DNA of 64,000 nucleotides from Vibrio mimicus CAIM 602 (GTDB lineage: Bacteria > Pseudomonadota > Gammaproteobacteria > Enterobacterales > Vibrionaceae), in contig NZ_AOMO01000044.1 of the NCBI RefSeq assembly GCF_000338875.1, positions 124,001 through 188,000 on the forward strand, given 5' to 3'. Under the pieces are notes generated by a model. It was not told the DNA's origin. It worked only from the letters and a program-made list of their open reading frames with translations, and made no database searches. Shown here piece by piece: positions 47,701 through 56,823 of the stretch; the stretch's first letter is position 1; each line of letters begins with the position of its first letter. A program made the position numbers and the translations under genes.

Positions 47701-47824
47701 ATTTATAAGCTTATTTGTTTTCTTATTCTTGGTGGTGGTGAGACAGATAGGCAGTTTAAATAATATGCTGCTCAATTTATTGCAACTTGTGTCATTTGAT
47801 CATTTTTACAAGCGAAAGCTATGA
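44761..47824 (+). pseudogene. Secreted M6-family metalloprotease with GlyGly-CTERM-like tail, frameshifted
   Basis: An immune-inhibitor-A-like zinc protease of about 1020 residues. It has a signal peptide (about 1-20), a pro-region to about 140, and a catalytic domain with HELGHLMLGLPD (H318, E319, H322). The C-terminal half has cadherin/Ig-like repeats (NILPINDAPTF) and ends SDSGGGSMEFISLFVFLFLV, a GlyGly-CTERM-like sorting signal for rhombosortase processing and type II secretion. The frame breaks at AAAA (45817-45820). With three A it reads SWGTKAGDLYAGETPVNM. Unusually, 28 residues follow the helix where such signals normally end in a short arginine-rich tail. Confidence 0.85.
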
Positions 47825-47934
47825 TTCTATTTTTCAATAGCTTTTCAATTTTAAATGTGACTCTAATCACCCAATTAATGCAAGTGTAAAGAAACAAACC
47901 AAGCAAAAGAGAATCGCGTCACGTATAGTGTTTT

Positions 47935-47977
47935 AGCTCTAAACTGCCTCAGTGAGGATGTTTAGAGCTGTTTTTTT
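47935..47977 (+). terminator. Terminator downstream of the M6 protease gene
   Basis: AGCTCTAAAC (47935-47944) pairs with 47960-47969, followed by seven T. It lies 110 bases after the protease stop. The remaining 47978-48139 is AT-rich promoter sequence for the LysR gene. Confidence 0.85.
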
Positions 47978-48139
47978 GACGCATTACAATAGATATTTAT
48001 TGGCTTATAACTATTTATTATGTGGTTATAAATAATCTTGTTTTGTAAGAGTCAGCTAATATTGATACTTTTAAAAGTAATTAAGGAAACTCAATAAGTA
48101 TAATAATGGTAATAGGTGACATCGAGGTACGTTGCTGAA

Positions 48140-49045
48140 ATGAAAACAATAAATAGGACCATTGACGTAAAATATTTAAGAACATTTTCGCAAGTTGCAA
48201 AACATAAAAGTTTCACTGCTGCTGCTGAGTCTCTTTTTATGACACAACCTGCGGTATCTCAACATATTAAAAAAATTGAGAGTGTCATTGGTGCAAGTAT
48301 TTTCGACAGGAAAGATGGTTTTGGTTTGACTAAGCATGGCAAAGTGCTATTGGAGTATGCTGATCAAACCATGAGTATGTATGAAAAATTATTTGAGGAT
48401 TTAGAACGAGTTGATATAAAGGAACAAGTTAACATCGCCATTGCTGATTCTTTTAGTCAAGTATTAGTAGAAAGAGTCATTAGTGAATTCCGTTTGTTAA
48501 ATAATACCGATCTCTCCATTTCGGGATTCAGTTCAGATGCTCCTCCAAATCTTCAGGATTATGATCTTATTTTCAGCTTTAGCCGTTTAAGTGATGAAAA
48601 TGGGAAATCCTATCAACTTAATACCGCCAATTATGTAGTGGCGCATAATAGTTGTATTGATCCGAGAGAGTGTTATCCCGAGCGTATCGTCTACTGCCAT
48701 ACTTTAAATAAAACCTTTGTACAGGAGATGTTGACACAGCAGGGGATTGATTTATGTCGAGTAAAAAGTTGGATGACAACCAGCTCATCTCGGCTTATGA
48801 AAAGTGAGCTCAACACGTTAGGTACTGTGGTTATTTGCCCACGTTGGTCTATTCATGGAGCAAATTGCCGAACGATTACATTGCGACAGCAAGCGAATAT
48901 GTATGTCTGGTGTAATGATGAAATTGTGCTTGAGTTGGATCAGCATGCGCTGAGAAGAAAAATTTGTATGGCACTGAGTAATGAAAGTTACTGTGTGGAT
49001 ACTCGGAAAGTCATGCATGGTTTTCGCCATCTGGATATTGCATGA
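48140..49045 (+). CDS. LysR-family transcriptional regulator of the Tad region
   Basis: A DNA-binding regulator of about 301 residues. The N-terminal winged helix-turn-helix is clear (VKYLRTFSQVAKHKSFTAAA, SLFMTQPAVSQHIKKIE). The C-terminal effector domain is divergent and rich in Cys (five between about 195 and 300), unusual for the family. The frame opens with GTG at 48116. The ATG at 48140 has GAGGT 11 bases upstream and aligns better with LysR proteins; the choice is not certain. The location next to tadV and flp suggests it controls the pilus genes. The effector is unknown. Confidence 0.85.
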   Translation: MKTINRTIDVKYLRTFSQVAKHKSFTAAAESLFMTQPAVSQHIKKIESVIGASIFDRKDGFGLTKHGKVLLEYADQTMSMYEKLFEDLERVDIKEQVNIAIADSFSQVLVERVISEFRLLNNTDLSISGFSSDAPPNLQDYDLIFSFSRLSDENGKSYQLNTANYVVAHNSCIDPRECYPERIVYCHTLNKTFVQEMLTQQGIDLCRVKSWMTTSSSRLMKSELNTLGTVVICPRWSIHGANCRTITLRQQANMYVWCNDEIVLELDQHALRRKICMALSNESYCVDTRKVMHGFRHLDIA

Positions 49046-49050
49046 CTTTG

Positions 49051-49091
49051 TTGAGTGATCCTTTATTGAGTGATCCTTTATTGAGTGATCA
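49051..49091. repeat. 15-base tandem repeat, 2.7 copies
   Basis: TTGAGTGATCCTTTA occurs at 49051-49065 and 49066-49080, with a partial third copy at 49081-49090. The third copy forms the last codons of tadV on the minus strand. The repeat fills the gap between the convergent LysR and tadV genes. Confidence 0.9.
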
Positions 49092-49536
49092 CAGAGAGCA
49101 CGCAGCCAGTCCAACCTGTTAATGCTAAAGGTATTCCAAGTGGAATACCTTTTTTATAGGCGGGTGCATCAGAGAGTTGAGCATACAACCCCATAACGAC
49201 TAGCTGTAGAGTTGTTAAACAAACCAGTAATGGCGCACATAGGATCAGCCATTGGGGATCAATGCCGAATAAAAACACAAAGCTCAGCTTAATATCTCCG
49301 CCGCCAATTTTTCCCGAAAGCCAAGTCAAAAAGCCTAACAGCAGCACCGCGAGTGCATGTGCTGAAGCAGTAAAAATGTAGCCACCCAGTATGCCTAACA
49401 GCACACTGCACAGGCCGATTTGCCATACCAAGGTATTAGGTATTTTTCGGTTTTGATTATCGGAATAACAAACTGCCAGTGATAAATAAAACAACACTGC
49501 AATTAATATCCATTGAAGTAAAAGTATCGTCATCAT
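49078..49536 (-). CDS. tadV: Prepilin peptidase TadV/CpaA
   Basis: The aspartic membrane protease that cleaves the leader from Flp pilin and the TadE/F pseudopilins. The 152 residues form about six helices with the catalytic pair D26 (CYSDNQNRKIPN) and D81 (GGGD). It lacks the methyltransferase domain of PilD, as is normal for the TadV subclass. It is transcribed opposite to the pilus operon and is convergent with the LysR gene. Its last codons lie in a tandem repeat. An alternative start is one codon downstream (49533). Confidence 0.92.
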   Translation of the reverse strand: MMTILLLQWILIAVLFYLSLAVCYSDNQNRKIPNTLVWQIGLCSVLLGILGGYIFTASAHALAVLLLGFLTWLSGKIGGGDIKLSFVFLFGIDPQWLILCAPLLVCLTTLQLVVMGLYAQLSDAPAYKKGIPLGIPLALTGWTGCVLSVITQ

Positions 49537-49725
49537 GATTGCACTCTAAAAATTATTTTCCAACACCTCAAATCATTAAAAATAATACGTCGATAAAAAA
49601 TCGTTATTATCGGTTATAAATTTGTATTATCCATCAATAAAAAATAATGATTTGTCATGATATTAGGTAAGAAATAATATGATTCATGTTTCAACAATCC
49701 CTTCTGTCAATAACAAGGAAATAAC

Positions 49726-49947
49726 ATGTTTTACAAAGTTCTTGCTAAAGCGTATGAGTTTAAAATGAAAGCTCAAGATATGTTTAACGATCAACGCGGT
49801 GTAACTGCAGTTGAATACGCTATTATCGCCGTTGCTATGTCAGCAATCATTCTAGTGGTATTTAAAACCGGTGGATTTAAAGAAGCACTTAATAGCGCAG
49901 TTGAGAGTGTGAAAACTAACATTGGCGATGCAAACAAATCTAACTAG
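49726..49947 (+). CDS. flp: Flp-type major pilin
   Basis: The 73-residue prepilin that forms the Tad pilus fibre. The leader ends at G25. The mature pilin begins VTAVEYAIIAVAMSAIILVV, with E30 and Y31 at the +5 and +6 positions that define the Flp class, followed by a short hydrophilic tail. AAGGAA lies 5 bases upstream of the ATG. A hairpin directly after it probably reduces read-through into rcpC. The 189-base upstream gap to tadV is very AT-rich and must hold the main promoter. Confidence 0.95.
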   Translation: MFYKVLAKAYEFKMKAQDMFNDQRGVTAVEYAIIAVAMSAIILVVFKTGGFKEALNSAVESVKTNIGDANKSN

Positions 49948-49963
49948 TCGCTATAAACGTTAC

Positions 49964-49985
49964 GGAGGTCTTTGGACCTCCTAAT
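49964..49985 (+). terminator. Attenuating hairpin between flp and rcpC
   Basis: GGAGGTC (49964-49970), TTTG loop, GACCTCC (49975-49981), then TAATTTT. The T tract is short, so partial termination is likely; this would give high pilin and lower machinery expression. Confidence 0.7.
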
Positions 49986-49999
49986 TTTCAAGGTAGAAA

Positions 50000-50779
50000 A
50001 TGAACAGAAATATAATATTTCTGCTTGTTGCTGTGACTATTTTTTCCACTCTGTACTATTTACAAGATCAGCTTTTTTCATCAGAACCTGAGACACAAGC
50101 TCCACAGATAGTAGAAGAGAAAAAGGTTCAGATACTGGTTCTGTCCAGTGATAAGCAAAAATCGCAACTCATTGATAAAAAAGATTTTGAAGTGGTTGAA
50201 ATCAATGAGTCTACATTTAATGAAAGTGGTGATGAGCGCAGAGAGGATATTATCATTCGTCCTGGTGCGCGCTATCGTGAAAACTTGCTCAACGGGCAAC
50301 CGCTAAAGAATTCCCATATCAGTAATGTCGGTGACAGTGATTTTCTACTGCTTTCAATTCATCAAGATGAAGTTCCTTATTATTATGAGGTGAAAAGCAG
50401 TGGAATATTAGAATCGATACCGTTACAACCGGGTGATTTAGTGAGCTTTGTTTCTACGACTTCTTCAGAATCGAACTTACTGCAAACGGGTTACCAAGAT
50501 GTAGGTAATTTAACCAGTAAAGTGATCATCAGTAATGCACGCATTATTCAAGTTATTAAAGGTGATCTTATTGAAGGAAAAGAAGCGAATGATGATATTA
50601 AACACAGTTTGGTCATTGCTCTCAAAGTACAAGATGTACTTCGTTTAGAAATGGCTCAAAAGATTGGTGATGTCAGTATTATTCCATCAGGTTTAGTGAA
50701 TCGTTATTTGTCGATTAGAAGTAGCGATATTCTTGAACATCAATTTGGTATTCGGGAATTAAGAGGTAAGGAACAATAA
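50000..50779 (+). CDS. rcpC: Tad pilus assembly protein RcpC/CpaB
   Basis: A periplasmic, membrane-anchored assembly factor of 259 residues. It has an N-terminal helix (about 5-22) and a SAF-like region (about 40-115, with IIRPGARYRENLLNGQPL) followed by a beta-rich domain, as in CpaB proteins. It is thought to stabilise or modify the secretin. AAGGT precedes the ATG. Its stop overlaps the secretin start by one base (TAATG). Confidence 0.85.
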   Translation: MNRNIIFLLVAVTIFSTLYYLQDQLFSSEPETQAPQIVEEKKVQILVLSSDKQKSQLIDKKDFEVVEINESTFNESGDERREDIIIRPGARYRENLLNGQPLKNSHISNVGDSDFLLLSIHQDEVPYYYEVKSSGILESIPLQPGDLVSFVSTTSSESNLLQTGYQDVGNLTSKVIISNARIIQVIKGDLIEGKEANDDIKHSLVIALKVQDVLRLEMAQKIGDVSIIPSGLVNRYLSIRSSDILEHQFGIRELRGKEQ

Positions 50780-52112
50780 TGAAAATGCAACAATGCTCTT
50801 ATTCGCTATTATCACTTATTTTATTAAGCTCGACTGCGTGGTGTGCTGAGCTAATGAATTTAGATCAAGCGCAGCCAAAACTATCAATTTAAAACGCCAA
50901 ATTGATACGGTATTTGTCGCCGATAATACGGTGGCGGATTATCGTATTGTCGATCAAAACAAAGTGGTGGTTTACGGTGTTGGTCAAGGCGCGACTTCTG
51001 TCATTGTGTATGACCGCGGTGGTAATGAGATTTACAACAGTGAGGTGGTGGTTAACCAAAGCTTACGCTTACTAAAGCAAACCTTGATCGCCCGTTTTCC
51101 TGATGAATCCATCTCAGTATCCAATGTGGGTGATCAGGTGGTTTTAGATGGCACAGTCAGCAGTGAGGAAGTTAAGTACAAAATTTATCGCTTAGTGGGC
51201 GAAATGCTGAAGAAAAACGTCAGCAAAGTGAACAATCACGTCATTGAAACAGGGGAAAATAATCGCGAAGAAACACTGCAATATACGGCCACTTACGTGT
51301 ATGACGGTGTGATCAATAACCTAAAAGTTCTGACCACTGAGCAGATCAACGTTAAGTTGACGATTGCTGAAGTTTCCAGCTCATTCTTAAGTGAGTTGGG
51401 GGTTTCCTATGGAGATATTGGTGGCGGTGATGTGGGTAAGTTTTACAACAAACTGCTCGATTTCACGGCACAGGATATTGTCGCCATCATTGCAGCGAGC
51501 GGTAACGACGATATTGGTCAAGTTCTCGCAGAGCCGAACTTGTCGGTGATTTCAGGTGAAACGGCCAGCTTTTTGGTGGGGGGAGAAATTCCACTCGCAA
51601 TTAAAGAGGACGATACCTACACCATTCACTACAAGGAATACGGCATCAAGTTGTCGATGGTGGCAAAAGTCACGGATTCGGAAAATATCCGCCTTTCACT
51701 GCTACCAGAAGTCAGCTCGCTAGATAGTGTCAACCGTTCGGACAACTCGTCTTATAACTTCCCTTCACTGAAAACGCGTAAAGCACAAACCACAGTACAA
51801 CTGAAAGATGGACAAAGCTTTGTGTTAGCAGGGCTACTGACCACGGAAGAACGTGAGTCATTACGTAAAATCCCCATTCTTGGAGATATTCCGATCTTAG
51901 GTGCGTTGTTTAGCAGTACCAAGTCCGATCGTAAAAAGACCGAGCTGATTATTGTCGCCACAGTGAACTTGGTTGATCCAGTGAAAACGGAGCAAGTGAA
52001 ACTGCCAGCCTTTAAGAAAACCAGCGATTTAGAACGCCTACTCAGAATCGACTTAAGCGGAGTGGATGAACCTGAATTGCAACGCACCATTAACGCTGGA
52101 GGATTCAACTGA
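50779..52112 (+). pseudogene. rcpA: Tad outer-membrane secretin RcpA/CpaC, frameshifted
   Basis: Forms the outer-membrane channel of the pilus. About 445 residues when the frame is restored: signal peptide (MKMQQCSYSLLSLILLSSTA), a BON-like/N0 domain (ISVSNVGDQVVLDGTV), and the secretin core with VLAEPNLSVISGETASFLVGG and VPILGDIPILGALF-like RKIPILGDIPILGALFSST. The frame breaks at about 50868, where CAAGCGCAGCC should read CAAGGCGCAGCC; one G is missing. Corrected, the protein runs MNLDQGAAKTINLKRQIDTV. Without correction translation would stop after 37 codons. Probably a sequencing error, as the operon is otherwise complete. Confidence 0.88.
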
Positions 52113-52567
52113 TGCGAATGTTAATACTGAGCCTAGTGGCTTGCTTTTTAGTCGGATGTACAACGCCGTCGACAACCAACACACGTGCACTCAATAAGTT
52201 TGAAGAGTCCTTTGAATTCGATATTCAGGATAGCGAAATCATGCTTAGACGGGCGATGGATTTTGTTCTTGATGTGAATTTGCGTGAACCGAAAACCAAA
52301 TACATTGTGATGTATCGACCTGAACAGGGTGAGTTTATTGATCAGTTCGTGCTGCGCATGAAAGCCAAAGGCATCGCTAAATATCGTTATAAGTTGGAAG
52401 CCGCTCCTGAGACACAGAGCAAGGCTGTATCCATTTTAGCGACCTACATCCAAATCACGAGTCAGGATTGCGGCACGCTCACCTTTCACAATGCGGACTA
52501 TTACCCCTTTGGCTGTTCGGTTGAGCATAACCGCGGCATCAGTTTAGTTAATCCATTGGAAGAGTGA
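52112..52567 (+). CDS. CpaD-like pilus lipoprotein
   Basis: A 151-residue predicted lipoprotein with the lipobox FLVGC (lipidated C16). The C-terminal part DCGTLTFHNADYYPFGCSVEHN resembles the two-cysteine region of CpaD proteins, which end with a Cys-x-asparagine pattern and a conserved N-P near the terminus (here SLVNP). CpaD assists the secretin at the outer membrane. It fills the position of rcpB in other Tad operons. The start overlaps the secretin stop by one base. The family assignment rests on short motifs. Confidence 0.68.
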   Translation: MRMLILSLVACFLVGCTTPSTTNTRALNKFEESFEFDIQDSEIMLRRAMDFVLDVNLREPKTKYIVMYRPEQGEFIDQFVLRMKAKGIAKYRYKLEAAPETQSKAVSILATYIQITSQDCGTLTFHNADYYPFGCSVEHNRGISLVNPLEE

Positions 52568-53775
52568 GTGATAGCGTGGTCGATCTCAACAACCTATTTA
52601 AAACATCGCCCAGTAAGCTGGCAGGTGGAAGTAGTGCGCGTGATCTGATTGTGTCGGACAGTGCGGATTTTATTGAATCCGCACTGGAACTGTACGCTAT
52701 TGAAGGTTTCACTACGCCACTCCATCAAATTGACTTTGATTTGGAAGCTCAACTCGGTCAGAAAGATCTCAAGCTCAAACACGTCATCTTGGATCTGCGT
52801 AAAAGTGATGACTTGCTGGCAGATGTTTCAGCGTTGGCATCATTGCTGGATGTGTCGATCTCGCTGATTGTGGTGAGCCAAATTGATTCCATTCGTATTC
52901 GCGACAAAGTCCGCAGCCTTGGTGCAACTTATGTGCTGTGGGATGAAGAACTGGATGGTCTGTTGGCGGCACTTCGCCAGCAAACGCCACAAGAGGTGAA
53001 TACACAAAGCAAAACACGGGTAGCTAAGCGCATTTTGTTGCTTGGTTCCAAAGGGGGAATTGGGCTTTCTACTTTGGCGGCCGCTTTGTCCCATGCTTTG
53101 GTTGAGCAAGCCAACCTGAAAGTGCTGTTGGTGGATCACGATTCTGGCGCACTTAATAGCGACATTTATCTGGGGGTGAAGGGCTTACGTGCCAAGCAAA
53201 ACTCGATCGATTTGAACCAGACAGAAATCGATGAAGCGATTGCGGCTACCTACATCAATAAAGTGGCTGACAAACTTGATTACCTGATCCTCGAGAAAAG
53301 CACGGCATGTTTGCATGATCATGCTGCCATGCTGTTTAACCTCTCATCCGAACTTGTCGGCGGGTACAACTTTATTATTGATGCTGTGCCGTTTAACTCA
53401 TTTGAAGAGATCCATGACCGTGAATTGAGTGAGAAATATCACCGTGTTTATGTGTTGTGCGAACCCTCGGTGTCTTCACTGCGCTCTTACAACAGCTTGA
53501 AGAAGAAAATGGGTAAAACCGAGCACAGTGTTGTCTTTAGCCAAACTCGCAACTCGAAAGACTACATGGTGGATCTCACCACTGCCAAAGAGCGCATTAA
53601 GTGCCGAGCGAGTATCGATCTCCCCTATGAATCGGCACTGGAAAAAACCGTTATTCAGCAAGGTCTGAGTAGTCTTTTGAAAGGGCGTTATGGCCAACCT
53701 GTCGGCGAAATTGTCACTGCGCTTACCGGCAAAAAGGCTAAACCTGTCTCACGTTTCCGTCTGTTTAAAAAATGA
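52564..53775 (+). CDS. tadZ: Tad localisation ATPase TadZ/CpaE
   Basis: A ParA/MinD-like protein of 403 residues that places the Tad machine at its site in the cell. The N-terminal part (about 1-140) is an atypical receiver-like domain. It is followed by the deviant Walker A GSKGGIGLSTLA near 160, VLLVDHDSG and FIIDAVPFNSFEE. The GTG start at 52564 overlaps the upstream stop (GTGA). The usual phospho-acceptor environment of the receiver domain is only partly conserved (VILDLRKSDDL), as in other TadZ proteins. It is coupled to tadA by an ATGA overlap. Confidence 0.9.
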   Translation: MSDSVVDLNNLFKTSPSKLAGGSSARDLIVSDSADFIESALELYAIEGFTTPLHQIDFDLEAQLGQKDLKLKHVILDLRKSDDLLADVSALASLLDVSISLIVVSQIDSIRIRDKVRSLGATYVLWDEELDGLLAALRQQTPQEVNTQSKTRVAKRILLLGSKGGIGLSTLAAALSHALVEQANLKVLLVDHDSGALNSDIYLGVKGLRAKQNSIDLNQTEIDEAIAATYINKVADKLDYLILEKSTACLHDHAAMLFNLSSELVGGYNFIIDAVPFNSFEEIHDRELSEKYHRVYVLCEPSVSSLRSYNSLKKKMGKTEHSVVFSQTRNSKDYMVDLTTAKERIKCRASIDLPYESALEKTVIQQGLSSLLKGRYGQPVGEIVTALTGKKAKPVSRFRLFKK

Positions 53776-55037
53776 ATCAACTCAAAACTATTTACATCGA
53801 ACTTCGCGACGAAATCTTTGATGCGTTAGATGCGGCAACTTTGGTTGAAACCAGCCATAGCGAGCTGGAATCGCAGTTGAAAGAAACCGTCAACTTATTG
53901 ATTGATAAAAAGCATCTACAAGTCAGTAGCATCAAGCGCATCGAAATCGTTAAAGCACTCTTGGACGAGCTGAAAGGCTTGGGGCCGCTACAAGCCCTGT
54001 TAGAAAATGACGATATTTCGGACATCATGATCAATGGCCCCTCCGACATCTTTATTGAAATCGGTGGCAAGGTGCAGAAGTCACCTATCCAATTCGTCAA
54101 CGAGAAGCAACTTAACACCATTGCCAAACGTATTGCGTCAGCGGTTGGACGTCGGATTGATGAATCCAAACCCTTGTGTGATGCCCGTTTGGCAGATGGC
54201 AGCCGGGTAAACATCGTTATTCCGCCACTGGCGATCGACGGCACTTCCATCTCGATTCGTAAATTTAAAGAGCAAAAAATCAAGTTGGAAAACTTGGTAG
54301 AGTTTGGTGCCTTATCGGTGGAAATGGCCAAGTTGCTTTCCATTGCGAGTCACTGCAAATGCAACATTCTGATTTCTGGTGGTACAGGTTCGGGCAAAAC
54401 CACACTGCTCAACGCGTTATCCGGATTTATCGGCAATACCGAGCGTATTGTCACCATTGAAGATGCGGCTGAGTTGCAGCTACAACAGCCCCATATTGTG
54501 CGCTTGGAAACGCGCCAAGCCAGCGTGGAGGGTACCGGGGAAGTTACAGCGCGAGATCTGGTGATTAACGCCCTGCGTATGCGACCAGATCGCATCATTG
54601 TCGGTGAGTGTCGTGGTGGTGAAGCCTTTGAAATGTTGCAGGCGATGAACACGGGCCACGATGGTTCCATGTCCACACTGCACGCCAACACCCCACGAGA
54701 TGCGATAGCGCGTGTGGAAAGTATGGTGATGATGGCAACAGCCAGCCTGCCGATTCAAGCGATTCGTCGAACCATAGTGAGCGCGGTGGATCTGATCGTA
54801 CAGGTAAAACGCCTGCACGATGGTAGTCGTAAAGTGATGTTCATCAGCGAAATCATTGGTCTTGAAGGTGATAGCGTGGTGATGGAAGACATTTTCCGCT
54901 TTGAAAATAACGGCGAGTTTCAAGATGGAAAAATTCAGGGGCAATTTCGTTCTCCTGGGCTTTCTACGCGCTCCGTTATTTATGAACGAGCCAAGTTCTT
55001 TGGTTTGGACACAACGCTAAGGGAGATTTTCCAATGA
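53772..55037 (+). CDS. tadA: Tad pilus motor ATPase TadA/CpaF
   Basis: A hexameric secretion ATPase powering pilus extension and perhaps retraction. The 421 residues have a helical N-terminal domain ([20 protein letters not shown]), the arginine-rich SISIRKF segment, Walker [10 protein letters not shown] (K near 209), the Asp box [11 protein letters not shown], Walker [20 protein letters not shown] and the His box [16 protein letters not shown]. All catalytic motifs are present. It overlaps both neighbours by ATGA. Confidence 0.95.
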   Translation: MNQLKTIYIELRDEIFDALDAATLVETSHSELESQLKETVNLLIDKKHLQVSSIKRIEIVKALLDELKGLGPLQALLENDDISDIMINGPSDIFIEIGGKVQKSPIQFVNEKQLNTIAKRIASAVGRRIDESKPLCDARLADGSRVNIVIPPLAIDGTSISIRKFKEQKIKLENLVEFGALSVEMAKLLSIASHCKCNILISGGTGSGKTTLLNALSGFIGNTERIVTIEDAAELQLQQPHIVRLETRQASVEGTGEVTARDLVINALRMRPDRIIVGECRGGEAFEMLQAMNTGHDGSMSTLHANTPRDAIARVESMVMMATASLPIQAIRRTIVSAVDLIVQVKRLHDGSRKVMFISEIIGLEGDSVVMEDIFRFENNGEFQDGKIQGQFRSPGLSTRSVIYERAKFFGLDTTLREIFQ

Positions 55038-55945
55038 CTTGGATGCTTCTTTCATGGCTGGCTTTGCTGGTGTATTTCTTACTGAGTAAGCGAAAAACCA
55101 ATCAAGAGATCACTCGTCTTATTGAAAACGTCGGCAGTTTCGAAGGCGTAAAAGGTGTGAAAGCAGTGATTGATGCGGAGCGGTTTGAAGAGAGCTTACA
55201 TGTTCGCATCAAACGTGTGGCGCGTGAATTCACGCAACTGTTGAATCCGAATCCGGCACTGAAACTGTTGATGTTTTTTTTGATCTCCGCGATTGCTGTC
55301 TACTTCATCAATGACTTTTTCTTGCAACAGACCTACTGGAAAGTCTTGCTGTTTTTACAACCGCTGCTGTTTGTGGTGTTTATCGTCAAACTCAGAGCCC
55401 ACAAAACGGCGAAATTCCAAAGTAACTTTCCGGATGCACTCAATATTCTCTCTGGTGCATTGTCCGCAGGGCAGAGTATTGTGCATGCCTTCGAATATGT
55501 AGGGAAGCAGTTGGATAACGACGTCGGCTATGAATTCAAGTTTATGGCAGAACGTTTACTGATTGGTGAAGATCCGGATGAAGTGTTAGCCCGCAGTGCC
55601 GCCAGTTTTCCTTATGTGGAATATTTCTTTTTTGCCTCAACCATTCGCATCAATTTAAGCCGTGGTGGTCAATTAAAAGAAGTGATCAACCGTATTAACC
55701 GGATCATGTTTGATGCACGGGCCGTTGATAAAAAGAAAAATGCTTTAACTTCGGAAGCGCGTTCATCAGCAAAAATTATTGCCGCACTACCGGTAATATT
55801 TCTGCTTATTCTGAAATTCACTAGCCCGGAAAATTATAATTTTGTGATGTTTGAAGAAGGTGGAAAGCCCATATTTTATTACGTGGTCATCAGTGAGCTT
55901 ATCGGTTTTTTTTGTATTTGGATGATTTTAAGAGGAGTCGATTAA
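55034..55945 (+). CDS. tadB: Tad inner-membrane platform protein TadB
   Basis: A 303-residue integral membrane protein of the GspF/TadB class that couples TadA to pilin assembly. Helices lie at about 2-16, 75-95, 99-118, 248-265 and 278-298. The cytosolic T2SSF domain contains FPDALNILSGALSAGQSIVHA and ANIRINLSRGGQLKEVI-like SRGGQLKEVINRI. The ATGA overlap with tadA shows coupled translation. Confidence 0.92.
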   Translation: MTWMLLSWLALLVYFLLSKRKTNQEITRLIENVGSFEGVKGVKAVIDAERFEESLHVRIKRVAREFTQLLNPNPALKLLMFFLISAIAVYFINDFFLQQTYWKVLLFLQPLLFVVFIVKLRAHKTAKFQSNFPDALNILSGALSAGQSIVHAFEYVGKQLDNDVGYEFKFMAERLLIGEDPDEVLARSAASFPYVEYFFFASTIRINLSRGGQLKEVINRINRIMFDARAVDKKKNALTSEARSSAKIIAALPVIFLLILKFTSPENYNFVMFEEGGKPIFYYVVISELIGFFCIWMILRGVD

Positions 55946-55946
55946 T

Positions 55947-56823
55947 ATGTCTTGGCATGGAACCTTGGTCTTTATTATCGTAGCTTCGATAATCTCACTC
56001 GTGATTACTCATTTTGCTCTGCGTTCATGGGATAGAACAAAAGCCACGATTTCAACACGAAAAATTATCGGATCTACGCGTGAAGAGAAAAATCGCTTCG
56101 AATTCGTATATAGTCTGCTCAACATGGTGAGTTTTAATCAGGATGAAACGAAAAAGAAATTAGTAAAAGCCGGAATATATAATCAATTCATTGCCAGAAG
56201 TTATTATCTATTCAAAATCATTCCTTTCGGTTTATGCGCATTTTTTTCCATTTTGGCTTTTTTGAGTGGTAAAACCGATGAAACCATGTTGGTGGTCTCT
56301 CTTGCGATCGGTGCGATCGTCTTTTTGCTAGGGCCAGACATGTACATTGCTGCGCGAGGAAAAAAGGTCACCAAGAAAATCAGTAGCCGGTTGCCATTTT
56401 TGCTTGATCTGATGAACGTGTGTGTACACACCGGGATGACGATAGAGGCTTGCTTAGAATACCTCGCCTTTGAGCTGCGTACGGTTGATCACCATCTTGC
56501 CTATGTTGTGAAAAAAACGGTTGAAACGCTCAAAACTGGTTGGGCTAGAGAAAGCGCTTAACGAATTTTATGACTTAGTGCCGACTGCAGAGGCACTAAG
56601 TTTTGTGATGACCATGACGCAAAGTTTGAAATATGGCTCATCCATCGGGCCAGTGTTAGCCACATTAGCATCCGATATTCGAGAAATGAACATGATGGAT
56701 TTGGAGGAAAAAATAGGCAAGATGGGTGCCAAAATGTCGATACCACTGATCGCATTTATCATGGTCCCAATAATTATTCTTATCGCAGCACCAGGAATTA
56801 TGAGGATGTTCAGTCATGGTTAA
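55947..56823 (+). pseudogene. tadC: Tad inner-membrane platform protein TadC, frameshifted
   Basis: The second platform protein, about 292 residues when corrected. The first part ends FLLDLMNVCVHTGMTIEACL, the conserved T2SSF entry. The second carries FYDLVPTAEALSFVMTMTQ, the LKYGSSIGPVL loop and two C-terminal helices. The frame breaks at AAA (56551-56553). With two A it reads TGWAREALNEFYDL, the expected helical link. A gained A is therefore likely. The 3' end overlaps tadD by 8 bases. Confidence 0.88.

Noticed and set aside
45857..47824. The C-terminal half of the M6 protease as a separate gene
   Set aside because: It has no signal peptide or ribosome site and joins the upstream frame perfectly if one A is removed.
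53792..54343. 183-codon ORF on the minus strand inside tadA
   Set aside because: Antisense shadow of a conserved ATPase with all its motifs.
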